Assembly: GCF_018271995.1 (NCBI RefSeq)
Contig: NZ_JAGUCO010000003.1
Location: forward strand, 372,001 to 436,000
DNA length: 64,000 nucleotides
Source of the DNA: Carboxylicivirga linearis
GTDB taxonomy: Bacteria; Bacteroidota; Bacteroidia; Bacteroidales; Marinilabiliaceae
Direction: 5' to 3'
Made by a program: the position numbers and the translations under genes. Shown here piece by piece: positions 34,742 through 43,019 of the stretch (position 1 is the stretch's first letter; each line of letters begins with the position of its first letter). The notes under the pieces are model-generated. The model saw only the letters and a program-made list of their open reading frames with translations, searched no databases and had not been told where the DNA came from.

Positions 34742-36163
34742 ATGGAAAGATTAGATATTCGAAAAGCATCGGTAGCGGGAATGTTTTATAGCGCCAATGC
34801 TGATGAATTGGAAAAGTCAATTGAAGCACTGATAAATCAAGTACCCAAAAAATCAGTTGAGAGCAACACTATAAGAGCACTGATTGTTCCTCATGCAGGA
34901 TATGTTTATTCCGGACAAGTGGCTGCATCTGCCTATGCTCAATTAGATCAGGATGCTCAATATGATAGGATTGTTTTAATAGGTTCCAGTCATCACAACC
35001 GGTTTAATGGAGTGTCTGTTAACCTGCAAAACTTTTATGAAACCCCGTTAGGAAAGGTGAAAGTGGATGTTGAACTCGCAAAAGAATTAATTGCTAATTC
35101 AAAATACATTGTAAACATTCCAGAGGTGCATAAACAAGAGCATTGCCTGGAAGTACAACTTCCTTTTTTACAAAAATATTTGAACAATGATTTGACGATA
35201 TTACCTATGGTAATGGGTAGTGATAGTGTGGCGGAAATAAAAGAAATTACAAAAGCTGTAAAACCATTATTTACAGAAAATAACTTGTTTATTATCAGTA
35301 CAGATTTTTCACATTATCCTGATTATAATGATGCAGTAAAAGAGGATGCTTTGACGGCTGAGATGATATCAAAGAACAATCCCGAATTATTATTTGAGCA
35401 TTTACAAAGGCTAAAAGAAAGAAATATACCCGGATTGGTTACCGGATTGTGTGGTTGGTCATCTGTTCTTTTATTGCAGTTTATTGTAGAAGATAAAGAA
35501 GGATTTGAATATGTTCCATTGCTTTATCAAAATTCAGGAGATAAATTATCTCATAATCATCAACGGGTGGTAGGTTATCAATCATTTGCATTGGTGACAA
35601 AGGAAGATTTAGAAATGAATGATGAAGCAAGAGAATATTTGTTGGAAATAGCAAGGCAAAGTATTTATCAATATTTTGATCAAGATTATTCAGTGCCGGA
35701 CTATTCGCATGAGGGTATCGAAAAATATAGGGGTGCATTTGTGTCAGTTTACGTTAAGGGAAAGCTACGTGGTTGTATAGGTACATTTCAGCCAAATCGA
35801 AAACTTAAAGAATTAGTAAGAAAACTTGCCGTTGATGCTGCCATGCATGATTATCGCTTTAAGGTGATCACAGAAAAAGAACTGAATCATCTTTCATTGG
35901 AAATTTCGGTGCTTGGACCGTTGAAGATGATTAACTCTATTGACGCAATACAAATAGGTAAACATGGAATTTATCTGCGCAAAGGTTTTAAAACGGGTAC
36001 CTTTTTACCTTTAGTCGCCATGCGAAATGGATGGGATGCTAAACAATTTGTTTTGAATTGTGCTATGAAAAAAGCTGGGATGTCTGAGCAAGAATTAAAA
36101 GATGCTGAGGTGTTTATTTATGATACGATAGTTTTTTCTGATAACCACGAAAAAAGTATGTAA
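34742..36163 (+). CDS. MEMO1-AMMECR1 fusion (AmmeMemoRadiSam proteins B and A)
   Basis: 473 residues from ATG 34742; earlier ATGs (34682, 34724) add a hydrophobic lead not expected in this family. Residues 1-275 are a MEMO1 domain: KASVAGMFYSA, VPHAGYVYSGQVAASAY, IGSSHHNRF and ISTDFSHYPDY, which in human MEMO provide a His/Cys metal-binding site. Residues 300-473 are an AMMECR1 domain with LRGCIGTFQP, whose LRGCIG motif is the family hallmark. The next gene is the radical-SAM partner (gap 1 base). The three families co-occur as AmmeMemoRadiSam, widespread in bacteria and archaea but with no established reaction. Confidence 0.92.
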   Translation: MERLDIRKASVAGMFYSANADELEKSIEALINQVPKKSVESNTIRALIVPHAGYVYSGQVAASAYAQLDQDAQYDRIVLIGSSHHNRFNGVSVNLQNFYETPLGKVKVDVELAKELIANSKYIVNIPEVHKQEHCLEVQLPFLQKYLNNDLTILPMVMGSDSVAEIKEITKAVKPLFTENNLFIISTDFSHYPDYNDAVKEDALTAEMISKNNPELLFEHLQRLKERNIPGLVTGLCGWSSVLLLQFIVEDKEGFEYVPLLYQNSGDKLSHNHQRVVGYQSFALVTKEDLEMNDEAREYLLEIARQSIYQYFDQDYSVPDYSHEGIEKYRGAFVSVYVKGKLRGCIGTFQPNRKLKELVRKLAVDAAMHDYRFKVITEKELNHLSLEISVLGPLKMINSIDAIQIGKHGIYLRKGFKTGTFLPLVAMRNGWDAKQFVLNCAMKKAGMSEQELKDAEVFIYDTIVFSDNHEKSM

Positions 36164-36164
36164 G

Positions 36165-37172
36165 ATGAAAGAAGCTGAGTATTATGTATCCCGAAACAAA
36201 GAAGTGACTTGTTTGCTATGTCCTCATGCCTGTACTTTATCCAATGGGCAAAGAGGAAAATGTCAGGTTCGGAGAAATGTAGAAGGTAAGCTTATTTCAG
36301 AATCATACGGTAATGTGTCTGCACTTCATGTTGATCCTATCGAAAAGAAACCTCTTTACCACTTTCATCCTGGGAGTAAATCGTTTTCAATAAGTACTAA
36401 TGGTTGTGTGTTATCTTGTTTGAATTGTCAAAACTGGCAAATATCTCAGAGAGGCATAGATATTAAGCCAGATGAGTATTTGCATCCTGAAGGTGTGGTT
36501 AAAATGGCTGTTGATACAGATTGTAAAAGTATTGCATATACCTACACCGATCCGGTTGTTTTTTATGAGTATATGATTGATATGGCCAGAGTAGCACAGA
36601 CACATGGATTAAAAAATGTATTAATATCATCGGGTTATTTAAATACAAAACCATTGAAAGAGCTCATACCTTTTATAGATGCGGCCAATATTGATTTAAA
36701 ATGTTTTGATGATCAGTTGTATCGAAAGTTGAATGGAGCAACGCTTAAGCCAGTTCTGCAAGCATTAAAGAATTTAAAGCAATCAAATGTATGGCTTGAA
36801 ATTACCAATCTAATTATTCCAGGTTGGACAGATGATATGGAGATGATACGTAAAATGTGTAGCTGGTTGGCTTCAGAAGGATTTAACGATGTTCCTTTAC
36901 ATTTTAATCGTTTTACCCCAGCATATAAATTAAATTCATTGCATATTACACCTGAATCAACATTACAGGAGGCAAAAATGATTGCAAAAGAGAATGGATT
37001 AAAGTATGTGTATATAGGGAATGTTTATGGCCACGATTATACTAGTACTTTCTGTTTTAAATGCGGAGAATTGTTGATTAAACGATTCAAAGGAGTTAGT
37101 TTGATAGGTTTGAGTGAAAATGGAGTTTGTGTAAATTGTAATGAAACGATTGTTGGTGTTTGGAATGAATGA
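36165..37172 (+). CDS. AmmeMemoRadiSam system radical SAM enzyme
   Basis: 335 residues of the PflA-like radical-SAM group. The cluster is C81-V-L-S-C85-L-N-C88 in STNGCVLSCLNCQNWQIS. N-terminal cysteines C16, C19, C23 and C33 form another metal site (CLLCPHACTLSNGQRGKC). The core ends with HFNRFTPAYKLN. The last 45 residues carry CFKCGE and CVNCNE, a zinc-ribbon-like tail. It follows the MEMO1-AMMECR1 gene by one base and is surely co-transcribed. The family is thought to modify an unidentified substrate, perhaps handled by the MEMO and AMMECR1 domains; which, is not known. Confidence 0.94.
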   Translation: MKEAEYYVSRNKEVTCLLCPHACTLSNGQRGKCQVRRNVEGKLISESYGNVSALHVDPIEKKPLYHFHPGSKSFSISTNGCVLSCLNCQNWQISQRGIDIKPDEYLHPEGVVKMAVDTDCKSIAYTYTDPVVFYEYMIDMARVAQTHGLKNVLISSGYLNTKPLKELIPFIDAANIDLKCFDDQLYRKLNGATLKPVLQALKNLKQSNVWLEITNLIIPGWTDDMEMIRKMCSWLASEGFNDVPLHFNRFTPAYKLNSLHITPESTLQEAKMIAKENGLKYVYIGNVYGHDYTSTFCFKCGELLIKRFKGVSLIGLSENGVCVNCNETIVGVWNE

Positions 37173-37333
37173 AAAGTGTAGAAATTGTAAGAAGGGGTAT
37201 TTAAATTAGGGGGATAATAAAGAAAAATACACTTTATGGTTCGTTTTGCTTTAAAATTGAAATTTAAAATAGATTTATTTGTGCATAATTGAAAGGGGAG
37301 TTGAAAAATAATGTTCTAAGTAGGATGTGAGTG

Positions 37334-37363
37334 TTTGATTTGGCAAGAATTACCCTATTTTTG
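37334..37363 (+). promoter_or_regulatory. Promoter of the tandem hot-dog gene
   Basis: TTTG (37334-37337), 18 bases, then TATTTTTG (37356-37363). The ATG at 37384 is 20 bases downstream of the -7 box. Confidence 0.65.
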
Positions 37364-37383
37364 TACATAATAAAAAGGATTTA

Positions 37384-38475
37384 ATGCAAGATTATATCAG
37401 ACCCAATAAAAAAGTTAATTATGGTCTTGATCTGAGTAAGGTTGCTGTAGGTCAGGAGATTATTAGTCAGTTTAATATTACGGTAGATGAATCGATTCAT
37501 AGCTTATGGAGTGGTTTTATGCCAACCTCATCTTATACTGAGAATAGTCGTGAATTTGCTGGTATTCTGGGGTTTCATGAATTATTTCTTCCCTATGGGT
37601 TTCTATTAAATCTGACATTAAGTTTGGGGGTCGAGGACTTTGCTCATTCAAGTCTCTTGCATCTTGAGATAAGAAATGCCTTGTACTTAAATCCTGCTTT
37701 TGCTGGTGACACCTTAACATGCGAGATTACCATTAAATCTGTTCAGCCTACTTCTAATAACAGGTATTCTATTATAGTATCGGAACATGTACTGTCCAAT
37801 CAAAAGGGTGAACCTGTGTTTTCTTTGGATAGAGTGACTTTATTTCCTTTTATTGAAGGATGTGGCAGTGGGATAGAAGGTAAGAGTAATTTTAAGAATC
37901 ATCATTTTAAAGAAAAAATATTAGCTCGCGTTCGAGGAATTGAATTACGAAATAAGATTAGTGATTTTGAACACGGAGATTTACTCTTGCATCCTTTTGT
38001 AAGGCCAGTAGGAAAGAGTGAAAACCTTTATTGGGCAACTTACTTTAAAAATACACACCCTATTCATTATAATTACCAAAGGTATAAACCGGGTGAGATA
38101 GTTGTATCTGGAGGTATAGTTGTATCAATGGTTTTAAGTATTGCCAGCAGAGAATTTCGTCAATTACTCTCGCCAGAAATTGTCAGAGCGTTTCATGTTG
38201 TGCCTGTTGTTGCCGAAGATAGAATTGGAGCATTTAGTTTTGTGAAAGAAGTGGTGCAATTAATGCCCGGTTTCGAAGAATTAGTGCTTTTAACCTTTGG
38301 TGTAAGAAATATCGATACAGAAATGGATTTAGGAGATATCTCTTTTCCTAAAGAATTATTTGACGATGTTCAGCGTCCCTCTGAAGTAGAGAAAATATTA
38401 GAGGAAAAATGTCCATCACTACACGGAATTATCTGTTGTGTTGCTGAGTGGAAAGTGTTGAGAAAGGTTGAGTAG
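37384..38475 (+). CDS. Tandem hot-dog (MaoC-like) dehydratase family protein
   Basis: 363 residues with two hot-dog-like halves. The first is GQEIISQFNITVDE to DRVTLFPF, including GFHELFLPYGFLLNLTL, the hot-dog helix. The second includes ENLYWATYFKNTHPIHYNYQRYKPG followed by EIVVSGGIVVSMVLSI, which matches the N-P-I-H...G hydratase signature of MaoC/mesaconyl-CoA hydratase (Mcd) families. A mesaconyl-CoA hydratase-like activity on a CoA thioester is the best guess; the catalytic Asp/His pair is not certain. The gene stands alone with its own promoter. Confidence 0.68.
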   Translation: MQDYIRPNKKVNYGLDLSKVAVGQEIISQFNITVDESIHSLWSGFMPTSSYTENSREFAGILGFHELFLPYGFLLNLTLSLGVEDFAHSSLLHLEIRNALYLNPAFAGDTLTCEITIKSVQPTSNNRYSIIVSEHVLSNQKGEPVFSLDRVTLFPFIEGCGSGIEGKSNFKNHHFKEKILARVRGIELRNKISDFEHGDLLLHPFVRPVGKSENLYWATYFKNTHPIHYNYQRYKPGEIVVSGGIVVSMVLSIASREFRQLLSPEIVRAFHVVPVVAEDRIGAFSFVKEVVQLMPGFEELVLLTFGVRNIDTEMDLGDISFPKELFDDVQRPSEVEKILEEKCPSLHGIICCVAEWKVLRKVE

Positions 38476-38592
38476 GAGTGCTGTATTACCTCTTTTATAA
38501 ACAAAAAGACTACAAGCGGCCCCTTTACATTTATCAGATCATCTTAATGCTGTAGGTAATTACAGGTTGATAATCACAAATGTAAAGTATAC

Positions 38593-38619
38593 AAAAAAGC
38601 AGGGGATATAAATTCCCCT
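38593..38619 (-). terminator. Intrinsic terminator of the AsmA-DsbA-lipoprotein operon
   Basis: AGGGGA (38601-38606) pairs with TCCCCT (38614-38619). On the minus strand the stem is followed by GCTTTTTTG. Confidence 0.75.
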
Positions 38620-38631
38620 ACCTATTCTGTT

Positions 38632-38958
38632 TTATTTGCAAATAGCTGCAGAACGAGCTTCGTCTATTAATTGAGAAGTAAAAGCATCCAGCTGTATTTT
38701 AATGGAGTTAATATCTATTGTGCTGGCTGATGCACAAACTGTTGCAATATCAGTAACATCGTCATAGTTTGTTCCTTGGTAGATGTAATAGCACGAACCT
38801 TCATCGTCGCAGCAAACCGTAATATCATCTGCCGAACAAGTACCGATGTCCTGATCTGGTGTTTTACAGGATTCCGGATCATCTTCACTGCAACTATAGG
38901 TCGAAAAAGCGAATAAACTCATAATTAAGTAGGCTGATAATTTGATTTGTAGTTTCAT
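38632..38958 (-). CDS. Small cysteine-rich lipoprotein
   Basis: 108 residues. Lipoprotein signal with cysteine in FSTYSCSEDDP. The mature part has eight further cysteines, including CKTPDQDIGTC, TVCCDDEGSC, TVCASA and the last residues AICK, implying several disulfide bonds. I do not recognise a family. It is the last gene of an operon after a DsbA-like oxidoreductase (gap 12 bases), an attractive substrate-enzyme pairing but unproven. Confidence 0.65.
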   Translation of the reverse strand: MKLQIKLSAYLIMSLFAFSTYSCSEDDPESCKTPDQDIGTCSADDITVCCDDEGSCYYIYQGTNYDDVTDIATVCASASTIDINSIKIQLDAFTSQLIDEARSAAICK

Positions 38959-38970
38959 AGCTAATTATTT

Positions 38971-39603
38971 TTAGTATTCTTTAATTATATTTTTTAGCTC
39001 TTCTTCAAAGAAAGAGTAGTTTTTGTATCCTATTATTTTTTTATTGTTAATTACAAAGGTAGGAGTTCCTTTTGTCTTAAGCTGCTGGAATTGGAAAATA
39101 TTTTTTTTAATAGCTTCATCATCTGAATTTAAAATGCACTCTGCAACATTGGCATTTGTGTTGATGTAATCGTCAATAAGTTGTTGAAAATGTTTAGTGT
39201 ATATTATTTTTGGTTCGTGTAAAAGCAATCGATGTAACTTATTAAACTGTCCAAATTTATTAATGCATATTACTGTTTGATATGCCTTTGTAGCAGCAAT
39301 GTCATTTGATTTACATACAGGTCTTAATATCAGTGTTGCCAAATTCTTATCTAGAAAGTTTGATTTTAATTCAGGATAAACATTCTCAAAGAACTTGTTA
39401 CAATATTTACAGTTATAATCAAAGTATAAAACAATAGTTGCTTTTGTATTAGGATTACCTAAAATTATATCATTATCATTTATTTGGATGATGGTGTTAA
39501 TGAGTTCTGTATCGCCCTTTTTATTATCACTTAAAAAATAAAAGATAATTAAAGCAATAATGCCTATAGCTATTACAGAAATAGTTAGATGTATCTTTTT
39601 CAT
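38971..39603 (-). CDS. DsbA-like thioredoxin-fold disulfide oxidoreductase, membrane-anchored
   Basis: 210 residues. An N-terminal uncleaved-looking anchor (IHLTISVIAIGIIALIIFYFL) puts the domain in the periplasm. The active site is C-K-Y-C in ATIVLYFDYNCKYCNKFFEN and the cis-proline loop TPTF in TKGTPTFVINNKKIIGY. The length and helical insert fit the DsbA/BdbD branch that forms disulfides. It lies 2 bases after the AsmA-like gene and 12 before a Cys-rich lipoprotein. A VKOR or DsbB partner is not in the window. Confidence 0.85.
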   Translation of the reverse strand: MKKIHLTISVIAIGIIALIIFYFLSDNKKGDTELINTIIQINDNDIILGNPNTKATIVLYFDYNCKYCNKFFENVYPELKSNFLDKNLATLILRPVCKSNDIAATKAYQTVICINKFGQFNKLHRLLLHEPKIIYTKHFQQLIDDYINTNANVAECILNSDDEAIKKNIFQFQQLKTKGTPTFVINNKKIIGYKNYSFFEEELKNIIKEY

Positions 39604-39605
39604 TC

Positions 39606-42605
39606 TTAATCTTCCTCCATGCCCGTTGAATACTTTATAATTAACGGATGAAATTGAAGTTTTAGCATAGCTTCTTTTAAATTTACATCAATTTTCATGT
39701 CAGTTCTAGCTTTTGAGCTTTCTTTTTCTAATGTGCTTTTAACTGTTTTGCCATCTTCTACTTTGTAGATGGCAAATAGAGATGTTAATCCTTTAGAGCC
39801 TTTGAAATCATTATTCTTTTTTGACTCTTTTTCTTGTTTTCTTTCTATTCGGTCTGTTTTTCCTCTTCTTAAAATCTCTTTTAGGTAAAAGCGTAAATGA
39901 TATTGGCAATCAAGATCGAATGCTTGTTTGCCAAAAAGACTTATGTCGAATGTGTTTGTTTTGATGTTGGTAAGTGGGGCATAAATAACTCCTGAATAAA
40001 TAAATATTTTAGTGTCGATGGTTTTAAACTGCAAACTGTCTAGGCCATCAATTTTATAATCGCGGCCCATTTCCTGTGCAATCGGATATTTATCCAATAA
40101 ACCATCTTCAAGCAATAAGTCAGCACTCATCATAGTTGAATCTACAACCATTGAATCTCCTTTAAACAGGAGATAACCATTTAAGTTATCCGTACTGAAT
40201 GTTCCACTTAATTGATCGTGATTGATGTAGTTATCATTTCCGTATTCTTTAAAGTCATCAAAGTCAACTAACAATTGATTGATGTCAAGACTATGAGTGC
40301 TGTTTTTAAAGTAAATTTTTCTGCTATTATCATGCATTTTTACCTTGACTGATGTGTTAGCATGTCCTTTAAAAGCATCAAATTTAAATTGATCTATTAC
40401 ATATTCATTATCTGTTAACTTGTACAAACTACTAATGTTTTCAATCACTGCGTTATCGTATTCAAAACGGTCAATAGCGAACTTACCTCTAATATCAAAT
40501 GAGTAATTAGTTGGTTCAGCTGGAATAGTGTCAGTTAAGGCTATTTCACTTGTATCTGTAGCAGGTATTAATTTTTCCAACTCGGCATAATCAATATTGC
40601 CCAGATGAACAAATCCCAATATTTTAACTGTATCTTTCTGATTTAGAAGAACACTATTGTAAGCATTAATAATACTGGTTGAGTCAGCAGAGAAATTGAT
40701 TTTATTAAAGCTACCACTAATATTTTCTAATGAAATAGAATCATTGTTCATGTATATTTCACCATTAAAAGCATCAATTTGATATAAATGATCAGGTGTA
40801 TATAGAGTGATATCTTTACTGGTTAGTTGAAGTTCACTTTCCTTAAATAATATCCTCATGGCATCATCAGTGATGGAGTCCATGTTTATAGCTCCGGCTG
40901 ACACAAAATCAGTAATTAGTTGGCCGCTGTAATTAGATATTAAAGTGTCAGGAATAAATGCACTCCAGTCGGTAAGGTTTATAACTGCTTTTGTTTTTGT
41001 TTTGTAATATGGTTTGGTGCCGTTTTTTAAATAAGCTGTTCCTGTTAACAAACTACTGTTTGCTTTTAGGTCAAAGGTATCAATTGAAACTGCCAAATGA
41101 TCAATATCTGAAATACTTCCAATGTATTTTCCTTTAACATTGGATGGCAAAATGGATAGGTTATAATCAGGTAGTTGGCAACTTAAATTAGTAAGATCAA
41201 AACCTTGATTCTGATAAAATGCACTACCATTTAAGTTTTTAAGGTTGATAATTGAATCCATTTTAACTGAAAGATCAGTAAAAAGCAGGTTGGTTGAACT
41301 ATGATTTAAAACAGTATTAATGTAGTCCATTGTAACAGAATCCGGAAGAGTTCCATTATGGTTCACATTCGCATTAATTCTTCCGCCAAGCATTGTTTTT
41401 AAATCTTTTGGAATAAGGTGGTTGAATTCATCCAACAGAATATCAGCATCAGCACTTAAAGAATATTCAGGCCTATCGAGATTAAAAATATTGACATTGG
41501 CCTTTATGCTACTGTGCTTGGTGTACAACTGTAATTTTTTAATGTCAACACCCGACGATGCCATGGTTCTTTGTTCTCCATTAGTAAAAGTAAACTCAGA
41601 ACTAAACTTTTTTATTGCAGGATAATCCATCGCGGATAATTCTACGTCCTTAAAATTGATTGTTGTTGTAATTTGTGGTAGCATAATAGTGTCTAATAAA
41701 TCACCATTTATATATGCTTCAGCTGAAATTAGTCCACCATTTATCAATAGTTGATAATCGTTAATTAAAGAGTCAGGGATGTATTTACTAAGTTCCTTCA
41801 AATTAAACTGGGCATCAGATATTTTTAAATCGGAAGGGAACTTTTCTTTCACTCCAATCCATCCTGAGGTACTTATTTGAATGCCATCGCTTTGTAATAG
41901 AGCTTTTTCAAGATGAAGTGTGTCGTTTAAAAATCTAGCTTTCACATCCATCTGTGTTTTATCCATCAGATTTATTTTTGTATTAGGGTAGTTAACCTTG
42001 CTAAGGGTAACAGTTCCTTCAACATTAGCAGATATTCCGGTTTGCTCTTTCAAAAAAACAGAAGATAAAGCATTTAGCATTACAGTTGCTGTTATGTTCT
42101 CATATTCATCTTTGTAATGTAGCTCAACTCCGGATATTTTAATCAATGGTGCTGAAATATCTAATGGAGTGGAAGAGGTGTCTGTTTCAACTTCTTCTTC
42201 TGATTTCGGAATTAAAAAATCAATATTTGATTTCTGGTTTTTATAAACTTGATAGTTAGCAATTCCCTTTTCTAATCTAACCTCAATAATGTTGACCTCA
42301 CTATTAAGTAAAGGAATCATTTCAGCCACTACATAGAGGTCCTTTAAAACCAAAATATCGTTCAATCCAGTCGAATCACTTTTTAATTGTACATTCTGTA
42401 ACTGAAGTTGAGCATTAGGAAAATCCTTTAACAGCGAAAACTCTATGTTCTCAACAATTAAATCCGCTCCTAACGATTCATTAATCTGGTTAATCGCAAT
42501 TTTTGAAATTGGCTTTTCTGCAAATTCGGCTATCAAAATCAAGGTAATTATCAAAGCAAAAAATATAATTCCTAGATATTTTATGGTTTTCAAAAAGAGT
42601 TTCAT
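39606..42605 (-). CDS. AsmA-like/TamB-type large envelope protein
   Basis: 999 residues. One N-terminal membrane helix (FLKTIKYLGIIFFALIITLILIAEF) then the AsmA opening PISKIAINQINESLGADLIVENIEFSLLKD. The remaining 950 residues are beta-strand rich (repeated pattern I-x-L-x-D-x-x-I near leucine-rich strands) as in AsmA/YhdP proteins, long periplasmic bridges that move lipids between the membranes. The end (MKIDVNLKEAMLKLQFHPLIIKYSTGMEED) holds the conserved C-terminal region. Its gene leads the operon with a DsbA-like enzyme directly after it (gap 2). Confidence 0.86.
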   Translation of the reverse strand: MKLFLKTIKYLGIIFFALIITLILIAEFAEKPISKIAINQINESLGADLIVENIEFSLLKDFPNAQLQLQNVQLKSDSTGLNDILVLKDLYVVAEMIPLLNSEVNIIEVRLEKGIANYQVYKNQKSNIDFLIPKSEEEVETDTSSTPLDISAPLIKISGVELHYKDEYENITATVMLNALSSVFLKEQTGISANVEGTVTLSKVNYPNTKINLMDKTQMDVKARFLNDTLHLEKALLQSDGIQISTSGWIGVKEKFPSDLKISDAQFNLKELSKYIPDSLINDYQLLINGGLISAEAYINGDLLDTIMLPQITTTINFKDVELSAMDYPAIKKFSSEFTFTNGEQRTMASSGVDIKKLQLYTKHSSIKANVNIFNLDRPEYSLSADADILLDEFNHLIPKDLKTMLGGRINANVNHNGTLPDSVTMDYINTVLNHSSTNLLFTDLSVKMDSIINLKNLNGSAFYQNQGFDLTNLSCQLPDYNLSILPSNVKGKYIGSISDIDHLAVSIDTFDLKANSSLLTGTAYLKNGTKPYYKTKTKAVINLTDWSAFIPDTLISNYSGQLITDFVSAGAINMDSITDDAMRILFKESELQLTSKDITLYTPDHLYQIDAFNGEIYMNNDSISLENISGSFNKINFSADSTSIINAYNSVLLNQKDTVKILGFVHLGNIDYAELEKLIPATDTSEIALTDTIPAEPTNYSFDIRGKFAIDRFEYDNAVIENISSLYKLTDNEYVIDQFKFDAFKGHANTSVKVKMHDNSRKIYFKNSTHSLDINQLLVDFDDFKEYGNDNYINHDQLSGTFSTDNLNGYLLFKGDSMVVDSTMMSADLLLEDGLLDKYPIAQEMGRDYKIDGLDSLQFKTIDTKIFIYSGVIYAPLTNIKTNTFDISLFGKQAFDLDCQYHLRFYLKEILRRGKTDRIERKQEKESKKNNDFKGSKGLTSLFAIYKVEDGKTVKSTLEKESSKARTDMKIDVNLKEAMLKLQFHPLIIKYSTGMEED

Positions 42606-42763
42606 CTATTTTAATTTGATGAGTTTGAGTAAAGTGTAATCAGTAAAATACGCAAATATGTCGGAAATCGATACTATGTAAGCGGCAAAATTAGTTTATT
42701 TTTCTTCTTTGGTAATAAGAAATTATCCGTATTTCTTGACATAGAAGCATTGTTTTTGTAATT

Positions 42764-42771
42764 TACTTTTG
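42764..42771 (+). promoter_or_regulatory. -7 box of the candidate RNA at 42.8 kb
   Basis: TACTTTTG fits TAnnTTTG exactly. A TTTG element at the right distance is not obvious. Confidence 0.5.
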
Positions 42772-42777
42772 TCCTAG

Positions 42778-42931
42778 GATGTAGGCTGCGTAAGCAGGTT
42801 GGGAGCGAAAAGCTAGTGCGCCTCGCTATAATAAGGGTACGAGGATCCTGGCAAAGTTAGGCCATTTAATGGATAACGAGAGATGCAAAAGCTTTTCATC
42901 CCTTTTTACCACTATAGATAGTGGTTTTTTT
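42778..42931 (+). ncRNA. Unassigned structured RNA
   Basis: About 150 bases between the AsmA operon and remB, no reading frame. Start after a TACTTTTG box. Hairpins: CTGC-GTAA-GCAG (a GNRA tetraloop), CCTCG/CGAGG, CCAT-TTA-ATGG; GGATG (42777-42781) can pair with CATCC (42898-42902), closing the molecule. It ends in the perfect stem ACCACTA/TAGTGGT (42908-42925) plus T-run, a terminator. The GC-rich islands in an AT-rich setting support function. No match to SRP, tmRNA, RNase P or a riboswitch class I know. Confidence 0.55.
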
Positions 42932-43019
42932 ATTGCCTCTTCTTTGAAACCCTAGACTAATTAAGGCGTATAGCAAGCTTAACTCTTTTTGTTATATTCG
43001 TATTTCAATCCAAAGTTTT

